64,000 nucleotides of DNA from Jannaschia formosa (GTDB taxonomy: Bacteria; Pseudomonadota; Alphaproteobacteria; Rhodobacterales; Rhodobacteraceae): the NCBI RefSeq assembly GCF_003340555.1, contig NZ_QPLJ01000008.1, forward strand, positions 62,001 to 126,000. The letters are read 5' to 3'. A program made the position numbers and the translations under genes. A model generated the notes under the pieces. It ran no database searches. It was not told the origin of the DNA and worked only from the letters and a program-made list of their open reading frames with translations. This document shows, piece by piece, positions 1-10,122 of the stretch. How positions within the stretch are numbered: position 1 is the stretch's first letter; each line of letters opens with the position of its first letter.

Positions 1-1194
1 ACGACCGTCTCCGAGATGGGGCCGCTGCTGCTGTCGCGCCTGCTGGACCTGAGCGAGGCGCAGGAGGGGGTGATGAACATCGCCTTCCGCGTCGCCGACG
101 AGGATGGGCTGGCGCTGCTCGACCTCAAGGACCTGCGCGCGCTGCTGGCCTGGGTCGGGGAGGAGCGGCAGGCCCTGTCGCTGCGCTACGGCAACGTCTC
201 CACCGCCTCGGTGGGCGCGATCCAGCGGCGGCTTCTGGTGCTGGAAGGGCAGGGAGGCGAGTTGCTATTCGGCGAGCCGGCGCTGGACCTTGCCGACATG
301 ATGCGCACCGATCCGGACGGGCGCGGGCGGGTCAACGTGCTGGCAGCCGAGCGGCTGATGGGCTCGCCCCGGCTCTACGCGACCTTCCTGCTGTGGCTTC
401 TGAGCGAGCTCTTCGAAGAGTTGCCGGAAGTCGGCGATCCCGAGAAGCCGGTGCTCGTCTTCTTCTTCGACGAGGCGCATCTGCTCTTCGCCGACGCGCC
501 GCCCGCGCTGGTCGAGAAGGTGGAGCAGGTCGCCCGGCTCATCCGCTCCAAGGGGGTCGGGGTCTATTTCGTGACCCAGAACCCTGACGACGTGCCCGAG
601 GACGTTTTGGGCCAGCTCGGCAACCGGGTGCAGCACGCACTGCGCGCCTACACCGCGAAGGACCGCCGCGCCCTGCGCGAGGCGGCCGGAAACTACCGCG
701 ACAACCCCCGCTTCGACATCGAGGAGGCGATCCGCGAGGTCGGCACCGGCGAGGCGGTGACCTCCTTCCTCGACGCGAAGGGCCGCCCCGGCATGGCCGA
801 GCGGACGCTGATCCGCCCGCCCGCCTCGCAGCTGGGCCCGATCACCGCCGAGGAGCGGCGCGCGATCCTCGCCGCCTCTCCGGTGGCGGGTCGCTACGAG
901 GCGAGCGTCGACCGCGAAAGCGCCTTCGAAGTGCTGGCCGCCCGCACCGAGGCTGCAGCGGAGGCCGCGGAGGCGGCCGAGGCGGAAGAGGCGCGCGCCG
1001 AGACCGAGGAGCGCGCGTACAAGGCGGGTCGCCGCTACACCGGTGGCCGCGTCGGACGCTCCACCGCGCAGCCGCGCGGGCGGGGCGACAGCGTAGGCGA
1101 GGCCTTCGCCAAGTCCTTCGCCCGCTCAATGGGAACGCGGGCCGGCCACGCCATCGTGCGCGGCGTGCTCGGCGGGTTGTTCAAAGGCCGATGA
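1..1194 (+). CDS. HerA-like helicase/ATPase of the DUF853 family, 5' truncated
   Basis: The reading frame is open from the first base of the window, so the N-terminus, including the Walker A loop, lies outside. What remains is 397 residues. A Walker B strand followed by an acidic pair and histidine (VLVFFFDEAHLLF) is visible. Next come a sensor-like stretch in which the ATPase checks a threonine-glutamine-asparagine motif (FVTQNPDDVPEDVLGQLG) and a core that matches DUF853, the HerA-type hexameric P-loop ATPases annotated as bipolar helicases. The C-terminus holds an Ala/Glu-rich probable coiled coil, then a basic Arg/Gly tail. Family members usually run to about 500-530 residues, so roughly 100-130 are missing. 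HerA proteins pump DNA with a nuclease partner, but no NurA-like partner is visible and the role here is inferred. The stop overlaps the next start as ATGA. Confidence 0.85.
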   Translation, partial: TTVSEMGPLLLSRLLDLSEAQEGVMNIAFRVADEDGLALLDLKDLRALLAWVGEERQALSLRYGNVSTASVGAIQRRLLVLEGQGGELLFGEPALDLADMMRTDPDGRGRVNVLAAERLMGSPRLYATFLLWLLSELFEELPEVGDPEKPVLVFFFDEAHLLFADAPPALVEKVEQVARLIRSKGVGVYFVTQNPDDVPEDVLGQLGNRVQHALRAYTAKDRRALREAAGNYRDNPRFDIEEAIREVGTGEAVTSFLDAKGRPGMAERTLIRPPASQLGPITAEERRAILAASPVAGRYEASVDRESAFEVLAARTEAAAEAAEAAEAEEARAETEERAYKAGRRYTGGRVGRSTAQPRGRGDSVGEAFAKSFARSMGTRAGHAIVRGVLGGLFKGR

Positions 1195-1688
1195 GGCTGC
1201 GCGCGCCCCGGCCTGCTGACGGGCCCGAGATCGCCGCGATCCACGCCGAGGGGCTGGCGACAGGCCATGCCTCCTTCCGCGAGACGCCGATGGACTGGGC
1301 GGGGTTCGAGACCGGCTTCGCGCTGTCCCTGCTGGCCGAGGTCGGAGACCGGGTCGCTGGCTTCGCCGGGGTTTCGGCCACCTCCGCCCGCCCGGTCTAT
1401 GCCGGCGTCGGCGAGGTCAGCGTCTACGTCGCGGCCAGCGCCGCCGGGAAGGGCGTCGGCCGCGCGCTGCTGTCGCGACTGGTGGCCGACAGCGAGGCGG
1501 AGGGCTGGTGGACGCTGGTCGCGCAGATCTTCCCGGAGAACGGCGCGAGCCTCGCGCTGCACCGCGCCTGCGGCTTCAGGGCGCTGGGCCTCCGACACCG
1601 CCTCGGCCGTATGGGTTATGGTCCGATGGCCGGCCACTGGCGCGACGTCGTGATGATGGAGCGGCGCAGCGAGGTCGCGGGACGCTGA
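1191..1688 (+). CDS. GNAT N-acetyltransferase, phosphinothricin/methionine-sulfone acetyltransferase type
   Basis: This 165-residue protein covers a full GNAT fold. Acetyl-CoA-binding motif A is visible as VYVAASAAGKGVGRALL (around residues 80-96, with the G-K-G-V-G loop). The ending, FPENGASLALHRACGFRALGLRHRLGRM, is typical of the Pat/Bar/MddA subgroup, which acetylates phosphinothricin-like or methionine sulfoximine/sulfone amines. The start ATG overlaps the stop of the HerA-like gene by four bases (ATGA), so the two are probably translated together. The subgroup is recognisable but the true substrate cannot be read from sequence. Many chromosomal copies have no role in drug resistance. Confidence 0.85.
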   Translation: MRLRAPRPADGPEIAAIHAEGLATGHASFRETPMDWAGFETGFALSLLAEVGDRVAGFAGVSATSARPVYAGVGEVSVYVAASAAGKGVGRALLSRLVADSEAEGWWTLVAQIFPENGASLALHRACGFRALGLRHRLGRMGYGPMAGHWRDVVMMERRSEVAGR

Positions 1689-1694
1689 CGTGCC

Positions 1695-2456
1695 TCAGGC
1701 GAGGTCGTAGCCCGCCCAAGCCAGGATCTCCGGGTCGATCGCGATCCTCTCCAGCGCTTCGGTCTCGATATCCTCTCGCCACCTCTCTTCGGAATAATAG
1801 GCGCGCAGGTCGTCCAGCGTCTGGCGCTTGTCCTTCCAGGACCGTTCGACCGGACGGGGCGTGGGGGACGGGTCGGACAGGACCGGCCGGAGCGCCGTGA
1901 AGCAGTCGACCTGACGCATCACGACGTCCTCGAAGCGCAGGACCGTTTGTCCGATCCCGGCCGCGTCGAGTCGGATCATGAATCTGCGGTAGGAGGCGAG
2001 CTTGGCCTCGTAGAGTGCCGGGGGCGTCAGGACCGCTCCGTCCAGCCGGTCGCGGGCCGTCGTCTTCCATGGCAGCGCGACGAAATCCACGAAGCGATCC
2101 GGCATGGCGACGAGGCAGTGATACGGATTGCGGTAGAGGGAAAGCAGCCACGACAGGGGGTGTCGGATCAGGAAGACCACGTGCGTGTCGTCCGCCAGGG
2201 CGCCCGGCGTCTCGAAGAGGGTCGCGCAATGCTTCCACTGCTGGCTCGGATCCTTCCCCTCGAACACCGCATCGACCCACGCTTCGACCTGGGCCGCGGG
2301 TGCGCCCGACTTCCGCAACCCGCGGAGCCGGTCTGTCGCGTCGGCGTCGAGAGCGGCCAAGCTGCCGGGAAGGACCACGGAGCGGGAGTTGAGCCGGATC
2401 AGTGACTCCAGCGCATTGGTGCCGGTGTTCCGCTCGCCGAAGACCTTGATCCGCAC
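1695..2456 (-). CDS. sulfotransferase-family protein
   Basis: This 253-residue protein opens with a PAPS-binding-like loop, VFGERNTGTNALESLI (about residues 5-20). It also has a second loop of the sulfotransferase type, FLIRHPLSWLLSLYRNPYH (about residues 94-112), where Arg and Ser normally contact the 3' phosphate of PAPS. These features point to the P-loop sulfotransferase superfamily. The acceptor (sugar, lipid or protein) cannot be deduced. It starts with GTG seven bases after the guaA stop on the same strand, so it is probably cotranscribed with guaA. That coupling is odd for a modifying enzyme. A glycan- or capsule-modifying role is a guess. Confidence 0.75.
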   Translation of the reverse strand: MRIKVFGERNTGTNALESLIRLNSRSVVLPGSLAALDADATDRLRGLRKSGAPAAQVEAWVDAVFEGKDPSQQWKHCATLFETPGALADDTHVVFLIRHPLSWLLSLYRNPYHCLVAMPDRFVDFVALPWKTTARDRLDGAVLTPPALYEAKLASYRRFMIRLDAAGIGQTVLRFEDVVMRQVDCFTALRPVLSDPSPTPRPVERSWKDKRQTLDDLRAYYSEERWREDIETEALERIAIDPEILAWAGYDLA

Positions 2457-2463
2457 GCGGCGG

Positions 2464-4035
<1,572 letters not shown>

Positions 4036-4172
4036 GGCCGCGGCTTACGCGGCGGCCCGGACCCGCGCAAGCGGGCCGGTGTCGCGTTCGGACCGTCGGC
4101 GCCGGTTCCGGGCTGTGCGACGGCGCGCGCAGGCGCTATCGCGTCCCTCACAGGCTAGCGGGAGGCACGGGC

Positions 4173-5702
4173 ATGGTCGATCAGGCACGCAGGAAGCGCG
4201 GGGGCGGCGGCGCGGCGCGGCGCGCGGCACGAACGACGACCAAGGTCGTCACCGCGCCGGTCATCCACCGCGCGATCCGGGACTACGAGATACTCGACGA
4301 CGCCGCGCTGGAGACGATCGAGACCAATGCCGAGACCGTCCTGGCGGAGATCGGCGTCGCCTTCGTCGAGAACCCGGCGGCGCTGCAGCGCTGGCGGGAC
4401 GCCGGCGCCGATGTCGACGGAGAGCGGGTGCGCATCCCGCGCGGGCTGGCGCGCAAGCTTTGCGCGACGGCGCCCGCGCGCTTCACCCAGATCGCGCGCA
4501 ATCCCGAAAGGTCGGTCGAGATCGGCGGGCGGCACCTGGTGCTCGCCCCGGTCTACGGCCCGCCCTTCGTGCGCGACGCGCGCGGCCGCCGCTACGCCAC
4601 GATGGCGGATTTCGAGACCTTCGTGAAGCTGGGCCACCAGTCGCCCTGGCTGCACCATTCCGGCGGCACCGTCTGCGAGCCGACGGACATCCCGGTCAAC
4701 AAGCGCCATCTCGACATGCTGATGGCGCACATGACGCTGACCGACAAACCCTTCATGGGTTCGGTGACGGAGCCGTCGCGCGCCCGCGACTCGGTCGAGA
4801 TGTGCGACATCCTCTTCGGCGGGCTGAACGACCGGACGGCGATGATCTCGCTCATCAACATCAACTCGCCGCTGACCTTCGATTCGGTGATGATGGGCGC
4901 GCTTGAGGAGTATGCCGCGGCGAACCAGGCCTGCATCATCTCGCCGTTCATCGTCGGCGGCGCGATGGCGCCGGTCTCGGTGATGGGCACATTGACGCAG
5001 GTGCTGGCCGAGGTGATGGCGGGGGTGGCCTATTCGCAGCTCGTCCGCCCCGGCGCGCCGGTCGTCTTCGGCGCCTTCGTGACCTCGATCGACATGAACT
5101 CCGGTGCGCCGACCTTCGGCACACCCGAGGCGAGCCAGATCACCTACGGGGCGGGGCAACTCGCCCGCCGGCTGGCGCTGCCCTACCGGTCGGGCGGCGC
5201 GTTCTGCGGCTCCAAGCTGCCGGATGCGCAAGCGGCCTACGAGTCGGCGAACTCGCTCAACGCGGGGCTTCTGTCGGGTGTGAACTTCATGCTCCACGCC
5301 TGCGGCTGGCTGGAAGGCGGGCTGGTCGCGGATTTCGAGAAGTTCGTGATGGATGCGGACCAGCTCGGCATCCTGCACAAGATGGCCAGGGGCATCGCCA
5401 CCGACGAGGCCGGGCAGGCGATGGACGCCATCCGCGAGGTCGGGCCGGGCGGCCACTATCTCGGCTGCGCCCATACCCAGGCGCATTACGAGAGCGCGTT
5501 CTGGAAGTCGAACCTGCTCGACTACAAGCCTTTCGAGACCTGGGCCGAGGAAGGCGCCCGCGACACGAGGGCGCTGGCTTCGGCAAAGATGCGGGCGATG
5601 CTCGACGCCTACGAGGAGCCCTACATGGACCCCGCGACCCGCGAGGCCCTGTCGGACTATGTCGCCCGCCGGAAATCCGAGATGCCGGACGCCCATATCT
5701 GA
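4173..5702 (+). CDS. trimethylamine methyltransferase (MttB) superfamily protein, non-pyrrolysine type
   Basis: This 509-residue protein has the MttB-family core (e.g. LHHSGGTVCEPTDIPVN, GTPEASQITYGAGQLARR, LHACGWLEGGLVADFEKFVMD). MttB enzymes move a methyl group from a quaternary or tertiary amine to a corrinoid protein. Archaeal MttB carries pyrrolysine encoded by UAG. Here the frame is uninterrupted with no in-frame TAG, so it belongs to the large non-Pyl branch that includes glycine betaine methyltransferase. No corrinoid protein or second methyltransferase lies next to it, so substrate and partner are unknown. A good ribosome site (GGGAGG) precedes the ATG. The first 30 residues are basic and low in complexity and may be disordered. 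Confidence 0.85.
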   Translation: MVDQARRKRGGGGAARRAARTTTKVVTAPVIHRAIRDYEILDDAALETIETNAETVLAEIGVAFVENPAALQRWRDAGADVDGERVRIPRGLARKLCATAPARFTQIARNPERSVEIGGRHLVLAPVYGPPFVRDARGRRYATMADFETFVKLGHQSPWLHHSGGTVCEPTDIPVNKRHLDMLMAHMTLTDKPFMGSVTEPSRARDSVEMCDILFGGLNDRTAMISLININSPLTFDSVMMGALEEYAAANQACIISPFIVGGAMAPVSVMGTLTQVLAEVMAGVAYSQLVRPGAPVVFGAFVTSIDMNSGAPTFGTPEASQITYGAGQLARRLALPYRSGGAFCGSKLPDAQAAYESANSLNAGLLSGVNFMLHACGWLEGGLVADFEKFVMDADQLGILHKMARGIATDEAGQAMDAIREVGPGGHYLGCAHTQAHYESAFWKSNLLDYKPFETWAEEGARDTRALASAKMRAMLDAYEEPYMDPATREALSDYVARRKSEMPDAHI

Positions 5703-5710
5703 GCGGCCGT

Positions 5711-5733
5711 CCCGCCCGGTCTGCCCGGGCGGG
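5711..5733. terminator. GC-rich hairpin between convergent genes
   Basis: CCCGCCCGG, a 5-base loop, then CCGGGCGGG form a perfect 9-bp stem. Flanking GCGGCC and GGCCGC (5703-5708 and 5733-5738) can extend it. It sits between the MttB-like gene and the convergent DUF6477 gene, so it may end transcripts from both sides. There is no T tract, so factor-independent termination is not assured. Confidence 0.5.
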
Positions 5734-5750
5734 GCCGCGGTCGCGGGGAA

Positions 5751-6032
5751 TCACCCCGTCCGGAAGCTGCGCGCCTCCGCCAGCAGCGCCGTGAGGATGT
5801 CGACATGGCGGGTCAGGCTGTAGCTCGTCGCGCCCTCGCGGCGTCGCTTCTCTAGATCGGCCTCAATCGGGAGCAGCTTCTCCAGCGCCGCCCGCGCGGT
5901 GGAAGGAATCGCCACCCGCAGCATCCGCCGCAGGTCGCGCCGCCGCTCATAGAGGGCGGTGCCATGGCCCGCCGCCTCGATGAGCAGCCCGGGCCGGCGC
6001 ATCGAATTGATTTCCTTGGTGATCCTGCACAT
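5751..6032 (-). CDS. DUF6477 family protein
   Basis: This 93-residue protein is strongly basic and mostly helical. It contains the conserved MRRPGLLIEAAGHG and ERRRDLRRMLR segments that characterise DUF6477, a small family restricted mainly to Rhodobacterales with no known function. An alternative start at the internal Met of MRRPGLL would shorten it by ten residues. The longer form is kept because relatives carry a similar short leader. The gene is divergent from the DUF6456 gene, and the two share a 205-base intergenic region with a CtrA-like box. No signal peptide or membrane segment is visible. Confidence 0.75.
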   Translation of the reverse strand: MCRITKEINSMRRPGLLIEAAGHGTALYERRRDLRRMLRVAIPSTARAALEKLLPIEADLEKRRREGATSYSLTRHVDILTALLAEARSFRTG

Positions 6033-6172
6033 GTCCGTGATCCCTTGCTGTCCCAGGTCCGGGACGCAGGATGACGGCAGAACGGGGCCCGTTGCGCCTT
6101 CGGGGCGGAGAGAGAACGGCCTTCAGCGAACGTTTACATTTGGGAAACAATTACCTGCGCCGTAGATGCCCA

Positions 6173-6187
6173 TTAACCTATTAGTAA
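6173..6187 (+). promoter_or_regulatory. candidate CtrA box, TTAA-N7-GTAA(C)
   Basis: TTAA, seven bases, then GTAAC: one mismatch from the CtrA consensus TTAA-N7-TTAA(C). The box ends 51 bp before the DUF6456 start and sits in the AT-rich part of the divergent region shared with DUF6477. Boxes of the same form and spacing occur before comEC and the chemoreceptor gene. CtrA binding is inferred, not shown. Confidence 0.5.
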
Positions 6188-6237
6188 CCAATCGACGTTG
6201 ATCTTGCCGTGTTTCCGCCACCCTTCCGGAGCCGTCG

Positions 6238-7335
6238 ATGCCAATTCCCGCCCCGACAGAGACCGACCTGACCCGGTTTCCAGACTGGGTCCCGAGCGCC
6301 GCCCGCACCTATGTGGAGCACGCCTTCGACGGCCGTCCGCTGCGGCATGTCGCGGCCGAGCGCGGCTGCTCGGCCTCGACCATCCTGCGTCACGTGCGCC
6401 GGATCGAGCGGCTGCGGGACGACCCGCTGGTGGATGAAGCGATCGAACGGCTGGCCGCGGCCCGCCTCATGCCAAAACGAACCGAGGAAGACCCCGCGAT
6501 GTCAGCATTGCCCGCCAAAGCCGCTCTGATCGACGATGCCACGCTGGCCCGCGAGGGACGCCGGGTCCTGCGCCGGCTCTGCGAGGCGGACGCCTTCCTC
6601 GCCGTGGGGCAGGGGATGCCGCAGGCCGCAGTGCTGCGCGGCTCGGGCGATACGCCGACGCGCACTGCGACGCTGCCGCGCGACGTGGCGCAGGCGATGG
6701 TGCTGAAGGACTGGCTCAGCTGCTTCAAGGCGGGCCGGGTCACCCGCTACAGGATCACCGACGCGGGCCGCGCCGCGCTCAAGCGGATGCTGGGCGACAG
6801 CCTGCAGCACAAGGTCGCCGCCCGCGGCATGGCCGAGGCGCCGAGCCCCTTCCTGACGCAGCATATGCAGCTGAGCGAGCGGGTCATCGAGGTGCCCGGT
6901 CATGGCGACACGTCGCTGCGGGTGAACCTGGCCGAGTCGCCGCTGGGCGCGCTGGCGCGCAAGCGCGACAAGGACGGCAAGCCGTTCCTGCCGATGCCGC
7001 TTGTCGTCGCCGGCGAACGCCTGCGCGAGGATTTCGAGCGGGCGCAGATGGGACCGCGGGTCGGCCAGAACTGGGACCGGTTCCTCGCCGCGGGTGACCG
7101 CGGGTCGATGGGTCCGTCCGATCCCATCGGCGGGTCCGACGCGGCGCGGCAGCGCGTCTCCCAGGCGCTTCGGGCGCTCGGCCCCGGGCTGGGCGACGTC
7201 GTGCTGCGGGTCTGCTGCTTTCTGGAAGGCTTGGAGGCCGCCGAGAAGCGCATGGGCTGGTCCGCGCGCTCCGGCAAGATCGTGCTGCGCATCGCGCTGC
7301 AACGTCTGGCGCAGCATTACGACGGCAATCGGTGA
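6238..7335 (+). CDS. DUF6456 domain protein with N-terminal helix-turn-helix
   Basis: This 365-residue protein begins with a probable DNA-binding helix-turn-helix at about residues 20-60 (FDGRPLRHVAAERGCSASTI, then LRHVRRIE). A variable linker follows. The C-terminal DUF6456 domain, from about residue 220, includes ESPLGALARKRDKDGKPFLP and the terminal LEGLEAAEKRMGWSARSGKI helix region. The middle (residues 100-180) resembles a winged helix (DVAQAMVLKDWLSCFKAGRV, then TRYRITDAGRAALKRML). The family is widespread in Alphaproteobacteria and uncharacterised. The domains suggest a transcription or replication regulator, which is inference. It is divergent from DUF6477 and lies 51 bp downstream of a CtrA-like box. 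Confidence 0.8.
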   Translation: MPIPAPTETDLTRFPDWVPSAARTYVEHAFDGRPLRHVAAERGCSASTILRHVRRIERLRDDPLVDEAIERLAAARLMPKRTEEDPAMSALPAKAALIDDATLAREGRRVLRRLCEADAFLAVGQGMPQAAVLRGSGDTPTRTATLPRDVAQAMVLKDWLSCFKAGRVTRYRITDAGRAALKRMLGDSLQHKVAARGMAEAPSPFLTQHMQLSERVIEVPGHGDTSLRVNLAESPLGALARKRDKDGKPFLPMPLVVAGERLREDFERAQMGPRVGQNWDRFLAAGDRGSMGPSDPIGGSDAARQRVSQALRALGPGLGDVVLRVCCFLEGLEAAEKRMGWSARSGKIVLRIALQRLAQHYDGNR

Positions 7336-7341
7336 GCAGGG

Positions 7342-10008
7342 TCAGGCCAGCAGCCGCACCTCGGAGGGTCTGAGCGCCGGCCGCGCCGCCGGACCGTAGC
7401 CCCGCGGGCAGGCGAGACGGGGGAAAAGCTCCAGCAATTCCGCGCGCGCGGCCCGGTCCATCGCCGACAGCGCGACGGGGCCGGGATGGAAGCTCTCCGA
7501 CAGGACGCCTTCGGCCGACACGATCTCGTGGCGGTCGAAGAGGATGTGGATATAAGTCACTGTCCCCCCCTCGCGCTGGGACACGCCGGGGCGGTCCAGC
7601 AGCGCGTGGGCCGGGGCCAGCACTTCGGATGTGCCGAACAGCACCTCGCTCAGCCCGGAGGCCAGCAGCATCCGGTGCTGGCGCGAGACTTCGAAGGCGC
7701 GGGCATTGCCCAGCGCGCCCGCCTCGAAGCGGATCGGCGCGAGGCGGCCCCGCGCCGGGACCTCGGTCCGACCGACCCAGCGCACCGCCTGAAGGCCGCG
7801 GTCCAGCGTCCAGACGAGGTCGCCGGGGCGCAGCGTGTCGATCGGGCGGGGTCCTTGCGCCGTCGCGATCCGCGTGCCTGCGGTAAAGCACATCACGGCT
7901 TCGAAATTCCTGAAATGCGTGACCTTGCCGTCGGCCCAATGTGCCGAGCCGCTGCCTTCGCCGTCAAAGCAGACCGACTCCGCAAGCCGCACGTCCAGCC
8001 GGTCGAACCCCTCGCCGCCGTCGATATGCGCCACACCCGACCCGCCGAGGATCGCCGTGTCGTCGTCGCATCCGAGGTCCACGATCTCGACCTCCGCCCG
8101 GCCCGAGACCGAGACGAGGTCGGACCCCGACCCGGTCGCGACCTTCCAGACCGTAGCCTTGTCGCCGACCGCGACCGTGTCGTCGCCCTTGCCGCCCCCG
8201 ATCCGGTCGACCGAGGCCGAGCCCGAGACGGTCACGAGGTCGTCTCCGGCGCCGCCGGTGACATGCCCGGCCTCGGCCGAGCCGCCGATGCCGAGATGGT
8301 CGTTCCCCTCGCCGCCGTCGATGCACCCGGCCTCGCCCGAGCTCATGGCCAACGTGTCGTCGCCATCCCCCAGGTCGACCGAACCCTGCACCTTCGTCCC
8401 GCCGGTCAGCACGACCACGTCGTCGCCCGCGCCGGTAGAGACATCGCCATCCACGTCGCGGGCGGCCAGCGCGACCGTGTCCGCCTCGTCGGTGCCGGTC
8501 AGGCCCAGCATCTCGGTCAGGGCCCGCGTCTCCATCAGGAAGGGGTTGTCCTGAAGGTGGTCGATCTCGGTGTTGCGCAGGATCACGTCGCGCATGCCCG
8601 ACGCCGCGATCTCGGCCAGGATCGCCTCGCCCAGCGCGGGATCGAGCTGGCCGAAGGTCTCGTCCGCCTGCGCGGTTCGGGTGAACTGGTCCGAAAGGAT
8701 GTAGGTAAAGAGCGGGCCCATCATCCCGTCCTCGGCATCCTCGGCCAGCCCCCCGACCCAGAGATCGACCTGATGCACGCTATCGTAGACGGAGGCCAGT
8801 TCCGCCTGCAGCACCGGGTCGGAGGTCAGGATCGAGAAGTCCTGCGGGTCCAGCGTCGCCGGGTCGATATCGCCCAGCAGCTTCGCCCGGACCTCGACAT
8901 AGGAGTCCATCCCGTGATCCGCCGAACGCATCAGGTTGATCGCGGGGAGGGAAAAGCCGCTGACCCCCTGGGGCGTCTGCAGGAAGAAGTTCAGGTCGTC
9001 CACGACCTTCGTGTCGAGATCCTGCGCCGACTGTCCGGCCATGCCGCGCAGGAAGGCGTCGATCCCGTGGGCGCGCACCATCCCGGTGTCGAAGAACCCG
9101 TCCATCAGCGCCTGGTGGCCGCCCTCGGCCGCGGACCCGTCCTCCTCGACCCGCTCCATCCGCGAGGCGACGAGCGTGTGGCCGAAGCGGAAGGCGGCGG
9201 TCGAGAATTCCAGCGCGACCTGCCCGTCGACATCGGGGTCGTGGGCGGTATCCGTCGGCACCGCGTTCCCGATCAGCAGCGGCAACCACTCGTCATAGGT
9301 GATCTTCTGGATCTCGTATTCGACGATCTGCCGCGCGCCCTCGAACAGGGCGTCGTCGTCCCAATCGGGATGCTCCTCGGCCAGCCGGTCGGCCCAGTAG
9401 TTGTGCTCCCTGACCCAGAGCGTGTGCATCGACAGGAGGTTCGGGTTCTCGTTGGCGCGAATGTCACCGGCGAGGTAGACCGCGTCCTCGCCTTCGGTGT
9501 CGCCGGCCATGACCGTCTCGGGCGTGGCCTTGGGCAGCAGCCCGTCCTCGTCCACCCAGAGCCGCCCGCCCTCATGCGCGCGAACATCGTCGATCCGGCC
9601 CTCGTTCGAGCCGTAGATCATGCTGCCGTCCATCTGCCAGGTGACGGAGTTGCCGAATTCGCGCGGCCCGTCCTCGCCGCTGCCCTCCATGTAGTCGGAC
9701 CGCCCGACGCCGTGGGAGAAGGCCGGGTTCTCCATCACCTCGTGCTCGCCCTCGGGCGTGAGGCTCAGGTCGTGATCGAGAAACTGGCCCCAGGTCGTGA
9801 ACAGGGCGCTGATGCCGTTCTCGTTCGGCATGTCGCCGTCCTGGTCGAACAGCTTCGAGGCGACCTCCATCGGGTCGGCGCCCTTGTAGAGCTCTCCGAG
9901 CGCGTCCTCATAGCGCGCCTCGGTCAGGCGCGGCATCTGTTCGAGATTGGCGAGGAAGGGACAGCGCGCGGCCGGGGTGCCGGGATCGACTTCGGGATGC
10001 TCAGACAT
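7342..10008 (-). CDS. animal-type heme peroxidase fused to Gly/Asp repeats and a C-terminal Hint domain
   Basis: The protein has 888 residues in three parts. Residues 1 to about 515 are a myeloperoxidase-like domain. The distal heme motif GQFLDHDL carries His79. The AHTL/REHN-type motif appears as LLSMHTLWVREHN (191-203, Arg200). The proximal ligand is His277 in AFRFGHTLV. Residues 547 to about 675 hold six to seven units of about 20 residues, each opening with a G-x-G-x-D motif (GDGDD, GEGND, GAGDD, GKGDD, GSGSD, GEGFD). They resemble RTX calcium-binding repeats but have a longer period. From Cys707 (CFTAGTRIAT) runs a Hint_2 autoprocessing-type domain with its SRQHRML block. There is no N-terminal signal peptide, so type I secretion is likely but no transporter is in the window. 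The likely role is extracellular oxidant production, as in bacterial peroxicins. An 8-bp inverted repeat (10045-10052 / 10073-10080) lies just upstream. Confidence 0.9.
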   Translation of the reverse strand: MSEHPEVDPGTPAARCPFLANLEQMPRLTEARYEDALGELYKGADPMEVASKLFDQDGDMPNENGISALFTTWGQFLDHDLSLTPEGEHEVMENPAFSHGVGRSDYMEGSGEDGPREFGNSVTWQMDGSMIYGSNEGRIDDVRAHEGGRLWVDEDGLLPKATPETVMAGDTEGEDAVYLAGDIRANENPNLLSMHTLWVREHNYWADRLAEEHPDWDDDALFEGARQIVEYEIQKITYDEWLPLLIGNAVPTDTAHDPDVDGQVALEFSTAAFRFGHTLVASRMERVEEDGSAAEGGHQALMDGFFDTGMVRAHGIDAFLRGMAGQSAQDLDTKVVDDLNFFLQTPQGVSGFSLPAINLMRSADHGMDSYVEVRAKLLGDIDPATLDPQDFSILTSDPVLQAELASVYDSVHQVDLWVGGLAEDAEDGMMGPLFTYILSDQFTRTAQADETFGQLDPALGEAILAEIAASGMRDVILRNTEIDHLQDNPFLMETRALTEMLGLTGTDEADTVALAARDVDGDVSTGAGDDVVVLTGGTKVQGSVDLGDGDDTLAMSSGEAGCIDGGEGNDHLGIGGSAEAGHVTGGAGDDLVTVSGSASVDRIGGGKGDDTVAVGDKATVWKVATGSGSDLVSVSGRAEVEIVDLGCDDDTAILGGSGVAHIDGGEGFDRLDVRLAESVCFDGEGSGSAHWADGKVTHFRNFEAVMCFTAGTRIATAQGPRPIDTLRPGDLVWTLDRGLQAVRWVGRTEVPARGRLAPIRFEAGALGNARAFEVSRQHRMLLASGLSEVLFGTSEVLAPAHALLDRPGVSQREGGTVTYIHILFDRHEIVSAEGVLSESFHPGPVALSAMDRAARAELLELFPRLACPRGYGPAARPALRPSEVRLLA

Positions 10009-10122
10009 GAACGTAACTCACGCGGGGTACGCGCGAAAGTCTAGCGCATCGCACGCGCCTGCGGGAGGGGTGGCGATGCGACGGACTGTTTCCAATCCGC
10101 CGCACCGAGGGGTCGCCGGGCC

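Noticed and set aside
4173-5702. Pyrrolysine-containing MttB
   Set aside because: No in-frame TAG is present and no pyl genes are visible, so it is the non-Pyl branch.
7486-10044. 852-codon open frame antisense to the peroxidase-Hint gene
   Set aside because: High GC keeps the antisense frame open. The translation is low-complexity (Arg, Val, Asp, Gly) with no known fold, while the minus strand has clear catalytic motifs.
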